64,000 nt of DNA from Hyphomicrobium sp. (GTDB taxonomy: Bacteria; Pseudomonadota; Alphaproteobacteria; Rhizobiales; Hyphomicrobiaceae), in contig JASBSU010000031.1 in NCBI GenBank assembly GCA_030148725.1, positions 62,001 to 126,000 of the forward strand, read 5' to 3'. The notes below the pieces were generated by a model. The model was given only the letters and a program-made list of their open reading frames with translations, searched no databases and had not been told where the DNA came from. The position numbers and the translations under genes are program-made. Below, in pieces: positions 35,954 through 44,779 of the stretch; the first letter of the stretch is position 1; each line of letters begins with the position of its first letter.

Positions 35954-37107
35954 GGGATGGCTACCTCCACCGTGAAATAGAATGTCGCGCCCTTGCCCAC
36001 TTCGGCTTCCGCCCAAACATGCTGTCCATGCCGCTCGACGATGCGCTGCACAATCGCAAGGCCGACGCCAGTGCCCTCGAAATCTTCTGTCCGATGAAGC
36101 CGCTGGAAGACGCCAAAAAGCTTGTCAGCATACCGCATATCGAACCCGACACCATTATCACGCACGAAGATGATTTGATCGCCGCCAATTTTGCGCGCGC
36201 CGACTTCTATCTGTGGATTGCTGCGCTTCTGCGTGAATTTGATCGCATTGCCGATCAGGTTTCCCAGGACGAGCTTGAGGAGGCCTGGATCTCCGACGAT
36301 GTCTGGCAGCGGGCCGATCGCCACCTCAACCTTACGGCCGTCGAGCTGTTGCTCGAGCGCGACCTGCTCGGCCAGCGCCGCTGTCTTGACCCTCTGCCGC
36401 TTCATCTGGGTACGGTTGAGGCGCGAAAACGCCAGAAGATCGTCGACCAGCTGCCCCATCTGCATCGCGTTGTCCCGAACGAGATGCAAGTACTGACGCG
36501 ATTGCGGATCCACAATGGCGGAATTCTCTTCCAGCAGGATTCGGCTGAAGCCGGCGATCGCGCGCAGCGGTGCGCGCAGATCGTGTGACACCGAGTAGGA
36601 GAAGGCGTCCAGCTCACGCACGGCGGCTTCGAGAGCGATATTCTTCGCTTGCAGCTCGCTCTCGTGCAGTTTGCGTTCCGTCATGTCGCGCAGCACGATA
36701 CCGAAACCTGTCGCTGCTCCATTGGGATCGTCGATGCGCGTAACCACCACGTTGGCCCAGAAGCGCGAGCCGTCCTTGCGCACGATCCAGCACTCGTCCT
36801 CGGCTCGGCCATCCGCAGCTGCAGTCGCCAATTCGCGTGCGCAACGCTCGCCCTCGGTCCCGTATAATACTGCGAAGGGCCGTCCGATGATCTCAGCGCC
36901 GGCATATCCCTTTATGCGCTCTGCACCGGCGTTCCAGGTCGTCACCTCGCCATCGAGGTTGAGCGTGATGATGGCGTAGTCCTTGACGCTCTCAACCAGC
37001 CGTCGGATGCGCTCGACCTGCTGATCGGCATCGTTGTCGTGCGACGACCCGATGGATCTGCCGGATGGCGGACGGGAAACCTGATCGGAATGCTCGGGCG
37101 ACTGCAT
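35950..37107 (-). CDS. PAS-domain sensor histidine kinase, soluble
   Basis: 385 residues with no membrane segment: one PAS domain (about residues 30-145; VKDYAIITLNLDGEVTTWNAGAERIKGY), a PAC motif, the HisKA box YSVSHDLRAPLRAI and a HATPase domain (NLIGNAIKFTQ, GVGFDMRYADKLFGVFQRLH, GTGVGLAIV). This resembles phytochrome-like kinases that pair with Rcp1 receivers. Its PAS domain is closely similar to the first PAS of the kinase upstream. The start ATG 37107 shares one base with that gene's stop (TGATG). Confidence 0.92.
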   Translation of the reverse strand: MQSPEHSDQVSRPPSGRSIGSSHDNDADQQVERIRRLVESVKDYAIITLNLDGEVTTWNAGAERIKGYAGAEIIGRPFAVLYGTEGERCARELATAAADGRAEDECWIVRKDGSRFWANVVVTRIDDPNGAATGFGIVLRDMTERKLHESELQAKNIALEAAVRELDAFSYSVSHDLRAPLRAIAGFSRILLEENSAIVDPQSRQYLHLVRDNAMQMGQLVDDLLAFSRLNRTQMKRQRVKTAALAEQVALEQQLDGRKVEVAIGPLPDIVGDPGLLKLVLGNLIGNAIKFTQKRSNPQIEVGARKIGGDQIIFVRDNGVGFDMRYADKLFGVFQRLHRTEDFEGTGVGLAIVQRIVERHGQHVWAEAEVGKGATFYFTVEVAIP

Positions 37108-38615
37108 CAGGCGACCTCACTGCGTTCCGACCCCTGTGCCGACCCGGGGCGATCAGGTAGCTCCACGACGAAGATCGTTCCACCGCCAGGCGCATCGGCA
37201 AAGCTTACGGTTCCACCCAGCATCGTCACGATCTGCTTGACGATGGCGAGCCCCAAACCGGTTCCTCCCTTGGAGCCCAATTCGGGTCCATCCGCCTGAG
37301 CAAATTTCGAAAATATTCTGGGCTTGAAGCTCTCCGGAATCCCGGGGCCATGATCGCGCACGCTGATTTGCACATGACCATCGCTCTTTGCGAGCTTGAC
37401 CACGACCTCTTCGCCCGGCGGGGAGAACCGCACCGCGTTGGAGATGAGATTGGTGAGGATTTGGATCATCCGATCGGAATCGGCGTGGAGTTCGCAGGGA
37501 CCTGGGGGCGCTTCGAGGCGCACGGTGACGCCGCCGCTTTCTGCCAGCTCGCGATTGGCCTCGATCGTCTGTTCTGCGATCGCGCGCAGATCGAGCGCTT
37601 TCAGCACGTAGACCACGCGGCCGGACTCGGCCTTTTCGATCGCGAGGATGTCATTCACCAGACGGACGAGCCGTTGGCAGTTCCCATGCGCGATCTTGAG
37701 CAGGCGTATCGAGGCCTCGGGCAAGCCGCTGTCGTGCTTGCCGAGGAGCAGCGCCATCGCCCCGGAGATCGCGGTCAGAGGCGTGCGTAATTCGTGACTG
37801 ACTGTCGATACAAGCTCATCCTTGATGCGCTCGTTGCGTTCCACCTCTTCGACGCGCTCGCTGATGTCGCGTACCGCGCCCGAAATTAGATGCTCGCCTT
37901 CCAGATCGAGCGGGGCAAAGCTGATCTCGGCTGGAAACTCACTTCCGCCTTTGCGCCGTACGCGAAGCTCGAGACGCCCGCGCGTGGCGCGCATTTGGGG
38001 CAGAGCGAAGAAACTATCCTCAGATGGCTGCGGGTCGCGGAACTTTGGCGACAGCAGCAACCAGACCTTCATGCTGAGAAGTTCGTCCCGGCTGTAGCCG
38101 AAGAGCTTTTCCGCCTGGGAGTTGACGATGACGATGTCGCCCGCAGGATTGACGATGAGCACGGCATCGGGGGCGAGTTCGAGAAGCGCTTGAAAGCGGC
38201 GCTCCGCCTGCTTGCGCTCCGTCATGTCGCGTACGACTTTTCCGAAGCCGCACAGTCGCCCAGTATGATCGCGCAGCGCGGTTATGACGACGTTGGCCCA
38301 AAAGCGCGAGCCGTCTTTGCGCAAGCGCCAGCCCTCGTCCTCGACGCGCCCAAATGCGGTTGCCGTTTCAAGTTCATATTCCGGCTTGCCGGCCGCGATA
38401 TCCTCCGGCGTGTAGAAGCGCGAGAAGTGCTGCCCGACGATCTCCTGCTCGGAGTACCCGTTGAGACGCTCAGCCCCAGGGTTCCAGCTTGAAACGTGTC
38501 CGTTCTCGTCGAGGATGAGTATCGCATAGTCCTTCACGCACTCGACCAGAAGCTTGAAGCGCTCGCTGGAGGGAACCACAGGGTCCTGCTTGGGCGTCGC
38601 GATGGTTGCGGTCAT
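37107..38615 (-). CDS. Double-PAS sensor histidine kinase, soluble
   Basis: 502 residues: PAS1 (about 20-135; VKDYAILILDENGHVSSWNPG), PAS2 (about 140-255; LELAPDAVLIVNPAGDIVIVN), HisKA with STVSHELRTPLTAI, and a HATPase domain (NLISNAVRFSPPG, DHGPGIPESFKPRIFSKF, GTGLGLAIVKQI). No transmembrane helix, so it should sense a cytosolic cue. The start overlaps the adaptor gene by 4 bp. Its cognate receivers are presumably encoded in the same operon. Confidence 0.92.
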   Translation of the reverse strand: MTATIATPKQDPVVPSSERFKLLVECVKDYAILILDENGHVSSWNPGAERLNGYSEQEIVGQHFSRFYTPEDIAAGKPEYELETATAFGRVEDEGWRLRKDGSRFWANVVITALRDHTGRLCGFGKVVRDMTERKQAERRFQALLELAPDAVLIVNPAGDIVIVNSQAEKLFGYSRDELLSMKVWLLLSPKFRDPQPSEDSFFALPQMRATRGRLELRVRRKGGSEFPAEISFAPLDLEGEHLISGAVRDISERVEEVERNERIKDELVSTVSHELRTPLTAISGAMALLLGKHDSGLPEASIRLLKIAHGNCQRLVRLVNDILAIEKAESGRVVYVLKALDLRAIAEQTIEANRELAESGGVTVRLEAPPGPCELHADSDRMIQILTNLISNAVRFSPPGEEVVVKLAKSDGHVQISVRDHGPGIPESFKPRIFSKFAQADGPELGSKGGTGLGLAIVKQIVTMLGGTVSFADAPGGGTIFVVELPDRPGSAQGSERSEVA

Positions 38616-39619
38616 GATTCGCGCTCCCAGAAATAAGGGCGCGTGACGCGGACCTTCTGGTTGAGCGGGAACGGCGCGTCCGCAGAAAGTTTGATTTTGG
38701 CGAGCTGATTGCGGTCCGTCGGCTGGAACGTGTTCTGGAATTCGCGCGGCAGCGTTGCTGTGACTGGCAGGATATCGACGACCGTGCCCATTGCCGTGCG
38801 TTGCCCGTCGGTGACGGACACCCGCAAGCCGATATCGATGGGAAAAAGGTAGCGGCGCGGCAGATAGAGCAGAACGTACGGATCACCGGAATAAATGGAC
38901 ATGAGCGGTTCACCGGGGCGATAGACGTTGCCGAGAAATGGCACGACCGCGCCGACGGAACCGCTCACGGGCGAAGTGACGACACCATCGCCGTAATGCT
39001 GCTTCAGATCGCGCAATGCCGCGTCTGCGTCCGCGAGCGCGTGGTCGAAAGCGCTCATTTCAGCGCCCAGCACCTGCCCCTCGGACGATAGTGTCACGCG
39101 ATCGCGGCTGGCGCTGTAGTTTGCGCTCAGGGCCTCGGCGTAGGGGACCGAGCGCACGAAGCCATCCTTGGCCATGCTCTCGAATTGCTTGATGACACGT
39201 CCGGACTCCGTCTCCCGCCGCTCGGCCAACGGCAGCAACGCCGTAACGTTCTGCGATCGGATCTTGAAGTCCGTGGCCTTTGCGACCAGCTCGGCGCGTT
39301 TGGTCGACAGATCAGCCAGGCGCTCTAGAATTTCCAAGGACTGAAGCTGGAGCAGCGGGCGCCCTTTCTCGACCAGCTGACCCTGCTGGACGTCGACGCG
39401 CACGACGCGAGCGATGTACGTGGTCGCCACCACATTCTCATCTTTGAGTACGAGCCCGTCGCCGCGCAGGATGAGCACATCGCCGAACAGATAATTGAGC
39501 ACGCCGAGCGCGAAGACGGCGAGAAACGCAAGATAGATATAGCGCCCGAGAGTGCCGCGTTGAACGCGGATCTCATTCGTCATGTTATCGGGCCGAACTC
39601 GCTTATTCAGCGTGCGCAC
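38612..39619 (-). CDS. HlyD-like membrane-anchored periplasmic protein, probable polysaccharide-synthase partner
   Basis: 335 residues: a single N-terminal helix (IYLAFLAVFALGVLNYLFG), a lipoyl-type half-domain (VVRVDVQQGQLVEKGRPLLQL), a helical hairpin, the matching half (GVVTSPVSGSVGAVVPFLGNVYRPGEPL) and a C-terminal barrel. The start is GTG 39619, with GGAG 8 nt upstream overlapping the synthase stop. The layout resembles the periplasmic part of Alg44, which partners the synthase Alg8, but there is no PilZ domain. No ABC or RND gene accompanies it, so a role with the adjacent GT2 synthase is the best inference. Confidence 0.85.
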   Translation of the reverse strand: MRTLNKRVRPDNMTNEIRVQRGTLGRYIYLAFLAVFALGVLNYLFGDVLILRGDGLVLKDENVVATTYIARVVRVDVQQGQLVEKGRPLLQLQSLEILERLADLSTKRAELVAKATDFKIRSQNVTALLPLAERRETESGRVIKQFESMAKDGFVRSVPYAEALSANYSASRDRVTLSSEGQVLGAEMSAFDHALADADAALRDLKQHYGDGVVTSPVSGSVGAVVPFLGNVYRPGEPLMSIYSGDPYVLLYLPRRYLFPIDIGLRVSVTDGQRTAMGTVVDILPVTATLPREFQNTFQPTDRNQLAKIKLSADAPFPLNQKVRVTRPYFWERES

Positions 39620-39622
39620 AGA

Positions 39623-40888
39623 TTATCTCCGTACCTTATGAACCTTACGCGGCACATAGGTGTCTTCGTACGAAGCCTCGAACACCCATTCCTGCACATA
39701 GGCCGCAAGGCGTGTGAAGCGGGCGACGAGGCCGTAGTAGAGATCGTAGCCGACGAGGTAAGGCATGAGTGACAGCGAATGGACCTTGGGCGACAGCCAC
39801 GCGGCCAGAAGAAAGGTGAATGTATCGAGCGCCAGCATGCCGGTCTGGGCGCCGAGCAGAATGATTGGGGCCAAGTCGCCGTAAGTGGCGAAAAGCCAGA
39901 TTAGGTAGAAGGGAAAGGCAATGGCGGCGAGAACGTTGAAGGTGAGAAAATCGAGTTCGTGCAGCAGCTCCAGCGGACTGAAACGACGGCTGAAGGGATT
40001 GAGCAAGTCGACGTGCTTGCGATAGCGCAAGCGTATGGCGTCTCGCTCCCAGCGAAAGCGCTGACGAGTAAGAGCCGCCAGCGTCTCGGGAACGTCCGTG
40101 TAGCAAATGGCATCGGGCGCAAAACGCGTCGTCCAACCAGCCGAACGTAGTGTCAGCGTTACGTCGAGGTCTTCGCCGCCGCCTGAATCCAAGCCGCCGA
40201 CATCCTTGATCGCCGAACGCCGGAATGCGCCGAACGCACCCGACACGCACGTCATCATGTTGGTGAGGTTGGCGGACTGCTTGCCTTGCGAGATGCTGAT
40301 CAGATATTCGATCGCCTGGAACGATGCGATGAGGCTGGCGTGCGGATTGCGCACCACGATGTTGCCGGCGACGGCCCCGACCATCGGATCGTAAAAAGGC
40401 TTGACGATCTCTTGCAGCGCTTTGCGGTCGAAGGTGCAGTCGCAATCGACGTTGACGATGATATCGCCCTTGGCGCGGCTCATGGCGAGGTTGACGGCCG
40501 CCGATTTGCCGGCGCGCAACTGCGTGCAATGAGCTTGCTGGATGAGGCCGCGCTTCTGCAGCTCGCGCAGCTTGGCCGGCATGCGGTCCGACGACCCGTC
40601 GCTCACAACGATGATCTCGTCCGGCGGATAACTCTGTTCACGCAGCGATAGCACGCACCGTTCGATCGCATCCTGCTCGTTGTGCCCGGCGATGACCACG
40701 CTGACGAGCGGGCGCCAGGAAGGCGTATGACGCGGCGCCGAACGACCGAAGCTCACGACCACGACCGCTATGAAGCCCAATGTGTAGCGGGGTATCTCAA
40801 AAATGATGACGAACCAGAACAGCTCAAAAAGGCTCGCAGAACTCTGCGAGGCGATATAGGTCAGCCCATCGTTGATCTGCTGCCACAT
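39623..40888 (-). CDS. Processive family-2 glycosyltransferase, membrane polysaccharide synthase
   Basis: About 421 residues. One N-terminal helix, a GT-A domain with VSVVIAGHNEQDAIERC, VVSDGSSD, the metal-binding NVDCDC, the catalytic GGEDLDV and the processivity motif RQRFRWERD, then several C-terminal helices (LNVLAAIAFPFYLIWLFA, IILLGAQTGMLALDTFTFLLAAW). This is the plan of cellulose, PNAG, hyaluronan and alginate synthases. The sugar is not predictable. I used ATG 40888, sharing one base with the upstream stop (TGATG); a TTG at 40921 is an alternative. Confidence 0.9.
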   Translation of the reverse strand: MWQQINDGLTYIASQSSASLFELFWFVIIFEIPRYTLGFIAVVVVSFGRSAPRHTPSWRPLVSVVIAGHNEQDAIERCVLSLREQSYPPDEIIVVSDGSSDRMPAKLRELQKRGLIQQAHCTQLRAGKSAAVNLAMSRAKGDIIVNVDCDCTFDRKALQEIVKPFYDPMVGAVAGNIVVRNPHASLIASFQAIEYLISISQGKQSANLTNMMTCVSGAFGAFRRSAIKDVGGLDSGGGEDLDVTLTLRSAGWTTRFAPDAICYTDVPETLAALTRQRFRWERDAIRLRYRKHVDLLNPFSRRFSPLELLHELDFLTFNVLAAIAFPFYLIWLFATYGDLAPIILLGAQTGMLALDTFTFLLAAWLSPKVHSLSLMPYLVGYDLYYGLVARFTRLAAYVQEWVFEASYEDTYVPRKVHKVRR

Positions 40889-42660
40889 CACGAGAAACTT
40901 GTCGGTCCGAGAGTTTGGCAAGTCGCCCCGAGGTCGAAGCGCAAAGTGCTCTGAGCCTGCTGAGAGACCGCATCGAACCGGCGTGTTGCCTCTTCAGGGC
41001 CTATGTCGCGCATCAAGGCGACGTCGTAGGACATGCCGCGCGTCACGATCGCGGATGGTCCGAGACCGGCACGCAGGTTGTCGAGGTATTGGTCGCGCGC
41101 CTGAGCGAACTGGCGGGCGCCATACTCGGCAGTGATCTCGCGTTCGTTCTCGTAGAAAATATTCGCCAAAGCGAAAGGCCGGGCGTCGTCGTTATATCGC
41201 TTCGCAGCAGCATTGAGCGCAATAACGACTTCGATCGGAAGGTCGGTGAAGCGAAGCGCGCGGCGGCCGGGTCCAAGATAGGCCCCGCCGTGTCTCGCGA
41301 AGTTATGCCCTTGCTCGGAGAGATCATAGGAATGGAGGTCGCGCGTGCCGGTCGTCGCCGAGTCCGAGTGCGCGCCGCAGTCGAGGCACATGAAGCCGAT
41401 GGCTGGCTCGGAATCGGCGTGACCACAGTTGTGGCACACGCTCATTGTACCCGGTCGGTCGTAGTCGGTACCGAAGTTCGTCAAAGCGCGCCGACACTTC
41501 GGACAGATGAGATCATCGCCTTGCCGGAACTCCGAATCCGCACCCTGGTACGCGCAGCGGAAGTGGTGGATATAGGATTCCTCCGACAAGTGCGCGGAGC
41601 GGCAGCGGGAACATTCCTCGCGAACGTTCAGCCGGTTGGAATTGCACCGCGCGCAAACGTGCAGCCGGTCGAAGAAAATTTGCTTGAACAACCCATCGGC
41701 GGTCAGCAGATCGCTTTCGCGCACCACGAGATCGGATGGGGCAATCGTACTATAGCCGACCAGATGGTGCCTGCCGGGCTCGTAGTGCGCTTGCAGAGGT
41801 CGGCGAGAAACGAATGCGCGGCCGATCAGCTTCTCGCCGAAGTTATCGCTCAAGACCAGATCGCGATGCAGCAGCGCACGCTGGGCGTTGAAGCGCTCGA
41901 TGAGGTCATGGAGCTTCGTTCCGCTGCCAATGTGCAGGCCCGATCCATCGAGATCGGCGGCGCGTCCGAGAGCGCCGGTCATGTCGATCACCGGAAGCAG
42001 ATGAAGTGCCTTGTGCTTCCAAATGCTCTCGAGCTCGGAAGGTGTCGCGGCCGCATTGATCACGAGTGCGTCGAACCGCGGATCGCCAAGCGTCGCCTGC
42101 ATGCCCCGGCTCGACAGCCTGGTCGGCTCGATGTCGCCTGGCCAATAAAGGAACTGGTGCCCGAGATCTCTGAGAGCCGCCGGCTCTGTGCGTGGCACGG
42201 GCGTTAGACGCGAGCGATGGTGCTTCACGGGAGTGGCGTCGTTGTCGCCAATATCCGCCTGTTCCTCGACGAGCTTGCCGACCTCGTAAACGTCCAGGGG
42301 TTTCGGCAGGATGTGGTCGAAATTCTCGCAGTCCGACGGGTGGCCGAGAAGGCCTTCCACATCGGCCGTCATCGCGACGAGTCGCGGCTTGCTTCGGCGA
42401 CCGGGCTCGGCGCGCAGTTTCGCAGCAACTTCGAGACCATCCATGCCGGGCAGATGGAAATCGAGCAGCGCGACATCGTATGAATTACGCCGTAAAGCAT
42501 CCAATGCTTGCGAGCCATCGCTCGCAATATCCACTTCATAGCCGCGCTGGTTGAGCAGCAGCTTTAGAAGGTCCTGCGTTATCGGGCTGTCTTCTGCAAC
42601 AAGCACACGCCGTTTCGGGGCCACGCTCGGCCCGAGCCTTGCTTCCGCTTCCGCAATCAT
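40888..42660 (-). CDS. Receiver-TackOD1 zinc-ribbon signalling protein with degenerate GGDEF-like tail
   Basis: 590 residues. Residues 17-130 form a receiver (VLVAEDSPITQD, phosphoacceptor Asp67 in ALLDFHLPGMDG, Lys in ILPKPLD). The middle matches the thaumarchaeal output domain TackOD1, with five Cys-x-x-Cys knuckles at 336, 350, 386, 409 and 425. The last ~95 residues (from PFALANIFYENEREITAEYG) look like a GGDEF domain whose signature is lost (SYDVALMRD in its place). ATG 42660 is the first plausible start; a TTG at 42738 is in frame. First gene of the polysaccharide/signalling operon, divergent from the receiver-HPt gene. Confidence 0.82.
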   Translation of the reverse strand: MIAEAEARLGPSVAPKRRVLVAEDSPITQDLLKLLLNQRGYEVDIASDGSQALDALRRNSYDVALLDFHLPGMDGLEVAAKLRAEPGRRSKPRLVAMTADVEGLLGHPSDCENFDHILPKPLDVYEVGKLVEEQADIGDNDATPVKHHRSRLTPVPRTEPAALRDLGHQFLYWPGDIEPTRLSSRGMQATLGDPRFDALVINAAATPSELESIWKHKALHLLPVIDMTGALGRAADLDGSGLHIGSGTKLHDLIERFNAQRALLHRDLVLSDNFGEKLIGRAFVSRRPLQAHYEPGRHHLVGYSTIAPSDLVVRESDLLTADGLFKQIFFDRLHVCARCNSNRLNVREECSRCRSAHLSEESYIHHFRCAYQGADSEFRQGDDLICPKCRRALTNFGTDYDRPGTMSVCHNCGHADSEPAIGFMCLDCGAHSDSATTGTRDLHSYDLSEQGHNFARHGGAYLGPGRRALRFTDLPIEVVIALNAAAKRYNDDARPFALANIFYENEREITAEYGARQFAQARDQYLDNLRAGLGPSAIVTRGMSYDVALMRDIGPEEATRRFDAVSQQAQSTLRFDLGATCQTLGPTSFS

Positions 42661-42742
42661 TTTGACTTTCGCCGCATAGTTATTGTTATGCGCCTGTAGC
42701 CGCGACGGGCGTCGCTTGTGCTCAAGCGATTCGCACAATATG

Positions 42743-42756
42743 TTCAGACGTCTGAA
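42743..42756. promoter_or_regulatory. Palindrome in the divergent promoter region of the signalling cluster
   Basis: TTCAGACGTCTGAA is a perfect 14-bp palindrome in the 196-bp AT-rich gap between the receiver-TackOD1 and receiver-HPt genes. A second palindrome, TTTAATTAAA, starts at 42763. They are good candidates for a regulator's operator. Confidence 0.5.
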
Positions 42757-42856
42757 TACTGCTTTAATTAAATGCTGTTCGAGTATACGACCGTCCTTCG
42801 TCCTTTATCCTACAGACAGCACAGTTTAGCTTGACGCCGATTTACCGAGCCCCGCG

Positions 42857-43627
42857 ATGCTGAGCAGAGTGACGTGTGTCGAGGACGACGCCGATATCCG
42901 CGATATCATTTCAATTGCCCTCTCCAGCTTCGGCGGCATCGACGTAGATCAGTGTTCATCCGGCGCAGAAGCGATCGAGAGAAGCGAAGCGTTCGCCCCC
43001 GATCTCATTCTGCTGGACGTTGAGATGTCGGACATGAACGGTGTCGAGACGTACGCTCGCCTGCGTCGCATTCCAGCGTTCGAGCACACGCCGATCGTCT
43101 TCATGACTGCGAGGGCGATGTCCGGCGAGATCGCACGGCTACAGCGCATGGGCGCCGCCGATGTGATCGTAAAGCCTTTCGATCCGCTGACTTTAGCCGA
43201 GCGCTTGGACGAGGTCTGCAAACGCAATTCGGAAGCTGCCGAGGTGCGTGCACGCTTGCGGGATCTGCTGGCCCGTCACTGTATAGCGCTGGCGCGACAG
43301 ACCGACGAACTCGGACGGCTGCTGCAGCAGGGGCTCGATCCTGATTGCAGTACCCGTGAACCGTTGTTGACGGCGCGCGCGATCACGCATCAGGCAAAAG
43401 GCACGAGTGGATCGGTTGGCTTCCCGGACATGACCAACGCCGCGGCAGCGCTGGACGATCTTTTGCAGGTGCTGATAACGCAGGATGGGCCGATACCGCC
43501 GGTTGATGTCGAGGCCGCCAGAGCGCTGTTCGACCGGTTTGGCGCTGAAGCTGCAGCGTGCGTGCCGGAACGATCAACGCTCTATCATGCGCATCTGCCC
43601 CGACCATCGTCGGTTGCGCGCAAGTGA
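42857..43627 (+). CDS. Receiver-HPt phosphotransfer protein
   Basis: 256 residues: an N-terminal receiver (TCVEDDADIRD, phosphoacceptor Asp54 in ILLDVEMSDMNG, Lys in VIVKPFDP) and a C-terminal histidine-phosphotransfer helix bundle with His178 in ITHQAKGTSGSVGF. Such a protein can relay phosphate between kinases and other receivers. It is divergently transcribed from the receiver-TackOD1 gene across a palindrome-containing promoter, so it is probably part of the same pathway. Confidence 0.85.
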   Translation: MLSRVTCVEDDADIRDIISIALSSFGGIDVDQCSSGAEAIERSEAFAPDLILLDVEMSDMNGVETYARLRRIPAFEHTPIVFMTARAMSGEIARLQRMGAADVIVKPFDPLTLAERLDEVCKRNSEAAEVRARLRDLLARHCIALARQTDELGRLLQQGLDPDCSTREPLLTARAITHQAKGTSGSVGFPDMTNAAAALDDLLQVLITQDGPIPPVDVEAARALFDRFGAEAAACVPERSTLYHAHLPRPSSVARK

Positions 43628-43754
43628 ACTCGCAGCGGTCCTGCATAGCGTGGTGTCCGCTGATCGCTCGGACGCGAGCGGCAAACAGCGCGCGAGAGTG
43701 CGGCACGGCTTTTGTGTCGAGATCGGCGCTGATAGGGACAGTGATCCTTGTTCC

Positions 43755-43898
43755 TTATGCGGCAGCCTGTGGCACTGGTTCGTGATACGCGCAGCCGCGT
43801 GTCATCAGCACCCAGGCGATCCGCGCCATCTTATTGGCCAGAGCGACCGCCGCGATCTTGGAGGCAGACCGGGCCTTCGCGCTCCACCGGCTTAATGC
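43755..43898 (-). pseudogene. C-terminal remnant of an IS110-type transposase
   Basis: The minus-strand frame ends with about 47 residues (RWSAKARSASKIAAVALANK, MARIAWVLMTRGCAYHEP) that match the usual C-terminus of IS110-family transposases (the AVALANKxARIxW signature). The rest of the enzyme, including the DEDD catalytic domain and its Ser-containing domain, is absent, and no start signal is present. It is what remains of an insertion after deletion, and sits in the 306-bp gap between the receiver-HPt gene and the alpha/beta hydrolase. Confidence 0.65.
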
Positions 43899-43933
43899 GC
43901 AGCAATGCCGTCGGACGGCAAGGCGGGCCTCGG

Positions 43934-44779
43934 TCAAGCCAAGATGATATTCGCCACGCCCCGCGGATTTTCGACGGCCGAGAAGTGGCCTGTGTCTGGA
44001 AGGGTAAACATGCGAGCGTCCTTCAAAGCAGCCCTGGTGCGCTCCCGCTCGGGGATGCGCGACCAATCCTTGCTGCCATAGATCAAGGTCACAGGTGCTT
44101 TGACGTCTGAATAGCGTTCGCGGGCGTTGGACCAGGATCGCCACTGCTGGAGAACTTTGCGGCCGATGTACTTGTAGTGCGGTCGGCGAGCCACGGTATC
44201 GAACTCGGTGAGCAGATCTGCTGGGAGCTTCCCGGGATCCGCGTAGCCGCCTCCCATGATGGCTCCGAGAACGAAGCGGTTTTCCAGGGCGGCGCCGATG
44301 GGGCCAAAGACCGGAACCTGCAAGCCGCCAATGATCAAGTTTGCAAACCAGTTACCACGACGAATACCATCGCCAAATCGCGTCTCATAGTCGTAGGTAT
44401 TGAGGGCGTAGACTGCACGAACGCGATCGGGAACCTCGGCTGCCACCGTCAGCGAAACCACAGCTCCGATGGATTCGCCCACCATGGTGACGTCGCGAAG
44501 ATCGAGCGTTTCGAGAAAGCCCACGATGCCACGGCGCATGTAGGGCTCATCAAACGGCGCAACCGGATCGATCGGCGAATGCCCGTGGCCGGGCAAGTCG
44601 ACCGCGTACACGGTGAACTTCTCCGCGAGCAGTGGCGCCAGGTCGCGGAAATATTCAAGCTGCGTCCGGATGGTGTGAAGAAGGACGAGTGGCGCGCCCT
44701 TGCCAAGCTTTACATAGCGAAGGCTGAGGTTGTCAGAAACCTTCACCAGGGTTGGCTCGCAGCCAGAAATCCTGAGCAT
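43934..44779 (-). CDS. Alpha/beta-hydrolase
   Basis: 281 residues with the fold's landmarks: LVLLHTIRTQLEYF (oxyanion region), DLPGHGHSP, the nucleophile elbow VGESIGAVV, the acid in LIYGSKDWSRIP and the catalytic His in LPDTGHFSAVENP. ATG 44779 has GGAGAGGG just upstream and lies inside the 3' end of the RND pump gene (37-bp overlap), so it is translated from the same message. Ester, epoxide or lactone substrates are all possible. Confidence 0.86.
   Translation of the reverse strand: MLRISGCEPTLVKVSDNLSLRYVKLGKGAPLVLLHTIRTQLEYFRDLAPLLAEKFTVYAVDLPGHGHSPIDPVAPFDEPYMRRGIVGFLETLDLRDVTMVGESIGAVVSLTVAAEVPDRVRAVYALNTYDYETRFGDGIRRGNWFANLIIGGLQVPVFGPIGAALENRFVLGAIMGGGYADPGKLPADLLTEFDTVARRPHYKYIGRKVLQQWRSWSNARERYSDVKAPVTLIYGSKDWSRIPERERTRAALKDARMFTLPDTGHFSAVENPRGVANIILA

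Noticed and set aside
38612-39619. Type I secretion or RND adaptor for the HlyD-like gene in the signalling cluster
   Set aside because: No ABC or RND partner is adjacent; the immediate neighbour is a polysaccharide synthase, so that partnership fits better.
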